Positions 58,717-64,000 of a stretch of DNA of 64,000 nt are shown one piece after another. The translations under genes were made by a program, and so were the position numbers. The notes under the pieces are model-generated. The model was not told where the DNA came from and did not search any database. It worked only from the letters and a program-made list of their open reading frames with translations. Positions within the stretch are counted from its first letter, which is position 1. Every line of letters starts with the position of its first letter. Source of the stretch: Drechmeria coniospora (Eukaryota > Ascomycota > Sordariomycetes > Hypocreales > Ophiocordycipitaceae); NCBI RefSeq assembly GCF_001625195.1, contig NC_054390.1:10079222-10143221 (forward strand), in the 5' to 3' direction.

Positions 58717-59570
58717 CTCTCTGCCCTGGCCTTCAAGTAGGCCAGCTGCTCTAGCTGTATTTAGTTTGCAATGGGTACAACTGCAGTAAAGCTACTAATA
58801 TAGGTTTAACTAATCAGGAGAGGATTTGACCCGCCTTTTACAAACCTACGTATAGAGCAAGGTCGGAGAGCCTACCCTCCAGCAGCTAGTCAACTAGTCA
58901 GAAGATGTAAGGGATACGGTTCCTACCCACTTAACAAGATAAGGTTTAAACTGGTCTTATTTATACTCCGGAAAGTAACTATCTTATTGATCTTACGATA
59001 TTGAATTCGTTAGTACCATAGCTAGAGCGGATCTCCTATTATCTACTGCATTACTGAACATTTAATTTGTAGCTTTACTATAGTAGTAATCTTATTATAA
59101 GCATTGTATATATAGCTATAGATAAGTATATTTTATAGGAGGCGGTCAGGTAGATAAGGTTTAAACGATATATATTATTTGCTTTCTAGATCGATTATAG
59201 AAGAGTGATATATTCTTCCGGAATGGCTTTGTTTTTGTACTTATTAGTCGGCGCGTCACGGGTGTAACTAAAATGACTGCTATTATAACTACACCCTCTT
59301 TAAAGATATTGGAAGTGGCGTGATTATAAACTTAATTGCTTGCCTTTTAGTGAGGGGTTTATTATAGTCTCAAATCTAACCTTATTGCATATGTGTAATA
59401 GATAGTGCTTTAAGGCTTATATTTCCAATTGGTAAACTTTATAATGCTGTACTAGTTGATTTAAAGTTTCTATCGTACCGACGGAACTATAAAATCTTGT
59501 AAATAATAATAGTTATTGGAGGACTATTTATACCTAGATTCAGCTTTATTCGGCGTTTAGCGGGAATAAA
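58717..59570. other. Unassigned AT-rich stretch
   Basis: No frame of note and no recognised repeat. Confidence 0.3.
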
Positions 59571-59905
59571 GGTTAGTATAGAAATACAATAACTTCTGTT
59601 ACTGTTGAACGGATTAGAGATACAACTGTATAGATTGAATGATCTGTATTGATTGATTGCTTCTACCTCCCAGTCTTAATTGTATCAGGTAGAGTAGATC
59701 ATATTACTCTAATTTACAAATGGAGAATGTATCCTTATCCCAAACAGACTCGTAAACAGACTTGTCAACCGACTCGTATGATTTAGACTTATAGTAGTCT
59801 ACTGTGGCTGGTATTGTATCCACCACACTATTTTAAGTTTATTCCTATACAGTGTAACTAGCATGAACTCATACATATAATGCTTATGACAGCCGACCTT
59901 CATCT
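59571..59905. repeat. LTR-C remnant upstream of the second wall-protein gene
   Basis: Matches LTR-C from acaataacttctg through tgatttagacttatagtag to cagccgacctt, truncated at both ends. It ends about 100 bp before the start codon at 60004. Confidence 0.72.
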
Positions 59906-60003
59906 TTGCATCTATATTAATACTCCAAATTTCTATATTTACCAGGCAAATACAAAACTTCCAAACATTTACACCTATATATTAAAAGAAAATCAGATAC
60001 AAT

Positions 60004-63000
60004 ATGAACCACATAACATTATGGCGCTTTCCAATCTTTATTGCGCTTTTATGTATATTTGAACATGTAAATGGTGTCTGTCAAGATTGGATAGTAGTTG
60101 TAGAATATGTACCAATTGAAGTGGTATGCTCTGGAACTATAGCTGAGGCAAGAAAAATCCGGTAAGATACATAACCAACACAATTGTAAGCAAACTTAAT
60201 AACGATACGTCATTAGAACATATGAATCATGCTTGGAAATCGATCCAAAAAGTTCAAAAAACAGTAATACAGGTTTTACAGAGCCCTTCACAGCAATAAC
60301 GAGCTTCGGCATACAATCAGGTACCTCTTACCATTTCGCTACACCAATCCGGTACAGTATTAACAAGAACGATTCTTATAGTTCAATCGAGTCCAAAATT
60401 TACCGGTCCCTTTACGACAATAACAAGTTTCGGCACGGCATTAGGTACATCGACAATATCCTTACTACCATCTGAAACGGACTTAACTGGTACGGTCATT
60501 ATCGTCAGACCAAGTACAATGTTTACCGGACCCTTTACGACAATTACTAGCTTCGGTATAGGAGCAGGTACCTCTACTGTATCGCTACACCCGTCTGGTA
60601 TAGATTTAACCGGCACGATTATTATCGTAAGGCCTACTCCGACTTTTATGGGTCCATACACAACAATTACCAGTTTTGCCACAGGAACAGGTAGCTCAAC
60701 AATATTACTTCCTCCTTCCGGTACGGACTTAACCGGCACGATTATCATTATAAGACCAAGTCCGATTTTTACGGGTCCCTATACAACAATCACTAGTTTC
60801 GGCATGGCATTAGACACCTCGACGATATCACTTCCTCCTTCCGGTACGGACTTGATTGGCACAGTCATTATCGTCAGACCAAGTACGACGTTTACCGGAC
60901 CGTATATAACAATTTCAAGTACTGGTACCGGGTCAAGCCTGTCGACAATCTCAATGCTTCCTTCTGGTACCGACTTAACAGGGACAATTATTATTATTCA
61001 ACCTAGATCGACATTTGCCGCGCGATTTATTACTATTACGAGTACCGGTACAGGGTCTCAAATCTCTACTATATCAATTCTTCCTCCAGCAATAGATATC
61101 CCCGGAACAATCATTATCGTACAACCTACTCCCACGTTTACAGGACCATTCACGGTAATAACCAGCTTCGGCACCGGATTAGGCAGTTCTACCATATCCA
61201 TCCCCCCTAAGGATACAGATCTAACCGGGACAGTTATTATCGTAAGACCCAGACCGACCTTTACAGGCCCGTTTACAACAATTACAACTACAGGCACAGA
61301 TACCGATACCTTAACCATAACCAAACCGCCCGGTGCAACTGACTCCACCGGTACCGTTATCATTATTCAGCCATCATTTACTGGACCATATACAACTAGT
61401 ACGAGTACTGGCACGGGGTTTCAAACATTTACTCAGTTCATATTACCAAGCGGTACAGACCTGACTGGAACAGCGATTATTATCTTCCCATCAGAATTAT
61501 TTACGGGACCATATACTACAATAACCAGTACCGGTACAGGATTAAAAACCTCATATACCACATTACCACCAAGTGGAACTAATACGATTGGTACTGTTAT
61601 CGTATTAGTCCCATCGTCAGCTGTCACCGGACCGTATACTACAACAACTAGTACCGGTACGGAATTAAAAACCTCATTATCCACTTTACCACCAAGCGGT
61701 AATAATACAATCGGTACTGTTCTTGTTGTAGTAACATCGTCGGCATTTACTGGGCCGTATACTACAATGACCAGTACCGGTACGGGATTAACAACCTCAT
61801 TTGCCACTTTACCGCCAAGTGGAACTAATACAGTCGGTACTGTCATTATTGTAGTACCATCGACATTTACTGGGCCGTATACTACAATGACCAGTACCGG
61901 TACGGGATTGACAACCTCATTTGCTACTTTACCGCCAAGTGGAACTAATACAATCGGTACTGTTATTGTTGTAGTACCATCGTCGATATTTACTGGGCCG
62001 TATACCACAATAACTAGTACCGGTACGGGATTGCAAACATCGCTTACTACTTTACCACCAAGCGGTACTAATACAATTGGTACTGTCATTGTTGTAGTGC
62101 CATCGTCGGCACTTACTGGACCGTATACTACAATAACCAGTACCGGTACGGGATTGACAACCTCATTTGCTACTTTACCGCCAAGTGGAACTAATACAAT
62201 CGGTACTGTTGTTGTTGTAGTACCATCGTCGACATTTCTTGGACCGTATACTACAATAACCAGTACCGGTACGGGATTAACAACCTCATTTACTACCTTA
62301 CCGCCAAGTGGAACTAATACAATTGGTACTGTTATTGTTATAGTACCATCGTCAGTATTTACTGGACCGTATACTACAATAAGTATTACCGGTACGGGAT
62401 TAACAACCTCATTTGCCACTTTACCGCCAAGTGGAACTAATACAATTGGTACTGTTATTATTGTAGTACCATCGTTGGTATTTACTGGACCGTATACTAC
62501 AATAACCAGTACCGGTACGGGATTAACAACCTCATTTGCTACTATACCGCCAAATGGAACTAACACAATCGGTACTGTTGTTGTTGTAGTACCATCGTCG
62601 ACATTTCCTGGACCGTACACTACAATAACCAGTACCGGTACGGGATTAACAACCTCATTTATTACCTTACCGCCAAGTGGACCTAATACAATTGTTACTG
62701 TTATTGTTATAGTACCATCGTCGGTATTTACTGGACCGTGTACTACAATAATTAGTACTGGTACGGGATTAACAACCTCATTTGCCACTTTACCGCCAAG
62801 TGGAACTATTACAGTCGGTACTGTTATCATTGTAGTACCATCGTCGACATTTACTGGGCCGTATACTACAATGACCAGTACCGGTACGGGATTAACAACC
62901 TTATTTGCTACTTTATCGCCAAGTGGAACTAATACAGTTGGTACTGTTATCGTTGTGGTACCGTCGTCGGTATTTACTGGGCCGTATACTACAATTACTA

Positions 63001-64000
63001 GTACCGGTACGAGTGCGGGATTGACAACCTCATTTGCTACTTTACCGCCAAGTGGAACTAATACAATTGGTACTGTCATCGTTGTAGTACCATCGTCGAC
63101 ATTTACTGGGCCGTATACTACAATAATCAGTACTGGTACGGGATTAACAACCTCATTTGCCACTTTACCGCCAAGTGGAACTATTACAGTCGGTACTATT
63201 ATCGTTGTAGTACCATCGACATGTACTGGCCCGTATACTACAATGACCAGTACCGGTACGGGATTAACAACCTCATTTACCACTTTACCGCCAAGAGGAA
63301 CTAATACAGTCGGTACTGTTATCGTTGTAGTACCATCGTCGACATTTACTGGGCCTTATACTACAATGACCAGTACTGGTACGGGATGGACAACCTCATT
63401 TGATACTTTACAGCCAAGTGGAACTAATACAGTCGGTACTGTCATTGTCGTAGTACCATCGTCGATATTTACTGGGCCGTATACTACAATGACTAGTACC
63501 GGTACGGGATCGACAACCTCGATTGCTACTTTACTACCAATTGGAACTAATACAATCGGTACTGTTATTGTTGTAGTACCATCGTCGGCATTTACTGGAC
63601 CGTATACTACAATAACCAGTACCGGTACGGGATTAACAACCTTATTTACCACTTTACAGCCAAGTGGAACTAATACAATCGGTACTGTCATTATTGTAGT
63701 ACCATTGTCGACATTTACTGGGCCATATACTACAATGACCAGTACCGGTACAGGATTGACAACCTCATTTGCTACTTTACCGCCAAGTGGAACTAATACA
63801 GTCGGTACTGTTATTGTTGTAGTGCCATCGTCAGTATTTACTGGGCCGTATACTACAATGATCAGTACCGGTACGGGATTAACAACCTCATTTACTACCT
63901 TACCCCCAAGTGGAACTAATACAATTGGTACTGTCATTGTTATAGTACCATCGTCAGCATTTACTGGACCGTATACTACAATAACCAGTACCGGTACCGG
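60004..64000 (+). CDS. Secreted repetitive wall protein/adhesin, partial (runs off window)
   Basis: Exon 1 60004-60161 encodes a signal peptide (FPIFIALLCIFEHVNG) and a short Cys-containing head. A 55-bp intron (60162-60216) lies in the Arg codon before Thr-Tyr. Exon 2 is 60217-60320. A second intron (60321-60381, 61 bp, branch TTAAC) restores the frame into exon 3, which stays open to 64000. Exon 3 carries about 30 repeats of about 41 residues (123 bp, some 120) of the type TSTGTGLTTSF, LPPSGTNTIGTVIVVVPS, FTGPYTTI; the first ten are more diverged (SFGTALGTSTIS, DLTGTIIIVRP). No stop was met in the parts I read codon by codon. At least 1,200 residues are present. The role is presumably cell-surface adhesion or wall structure. 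Long minus-strand frames (61433-63283, 63356-63937) are shadows of the repeat. Paralogue of 35453-38244. Confidence 0.82.

Noticed and set aside
61433..63937. Long minus-strand frames (616 and 193 codons) of repeated VPVLVIVVYGPVN-type sequence
   Set aside because: They are antisense to the plus-strand repeats; the unit is a multiple of three, so the opposite strand stays open. The plus strand has a start, signal peptide and introns.
1..64000. CRISPR array, rRNA operon or prophage
   Set aside because: Repeats are either tandem minisatellites without unique spacers or dispersed LTRs, and the genes have fungal introns.

Overview
The window looks like a repeat-rich piece of a filamentous ascomycete genome, most likely Sordariomycetes and possibly Hypocreales (lineage is an inference). 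The signs are short GT-AG introns of 50-90 bp with CTAAC/CTGAC-like branch sites, a fungal-type GMP synthase, secreted wall proteins with flocculin-like Thr/Ser repeats, Ty1/copia and Tc1 elements, and nonsense mutations in the transposons that look like RIP (CpA to TpA). No rRNA gene, convincing tRNA gene or CRISPR array was found.

Layout. 1-16 kb is a stack of copia elements: the 3' end of one plus-strand copy (1-2247), and an old plus-strand copy (about 4365-16200) split by a nearly complete minus-strand copy (4743-12158, target duplication GTACC). 17.5-34.2 kb is a field of short solo LTR-like repeats, many with exact 5-bp target duplications and some nested up to four deep. It also holds an orphan secreted-protein gene (24.4 kb) with a dead Tc1 element directly behind it, and a two-exon beta-lactamase-fold gene (29.4-30.7 kb). 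35.5-38.2 kb carries a minus-strand repetitive wall protein. 39.3-54.1 kb is visibly more GC-rich and gene-like: a DUF2235 hydrolase, an aminoglycoside-phosphotransferase-like pseudogene, a complex minisatellite, an 18-exon GMP synthase and a secreted intradiol dioxygenase. 55-60 kb returns to solo LTRs, and 60 kb to the right edge is a second very long repetitive wall protein that leaves the window open.

How it fits together. The two wall proteins share a signal-peptide exon and a phase-2 intron at the same Arg-Thr-Tyr position, so they are paralogues; they lie in or beside the repeat-rich zones, where repeat-driven change would be expected. The GC-rich block holds one housekeeping-type gene (GMP synthase) and several accessory enzymes. 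The genes do not form an obvious biosynthetic cluster. The least ordinary signals are the intron-dense GMP synthase, the wall-protein pair with a possible intron made out of a repeat unit, the shared loss of a catalytic Asp in three copia reverse transcriptases, and the families of very short LTRs, one with a covarying hairpin.
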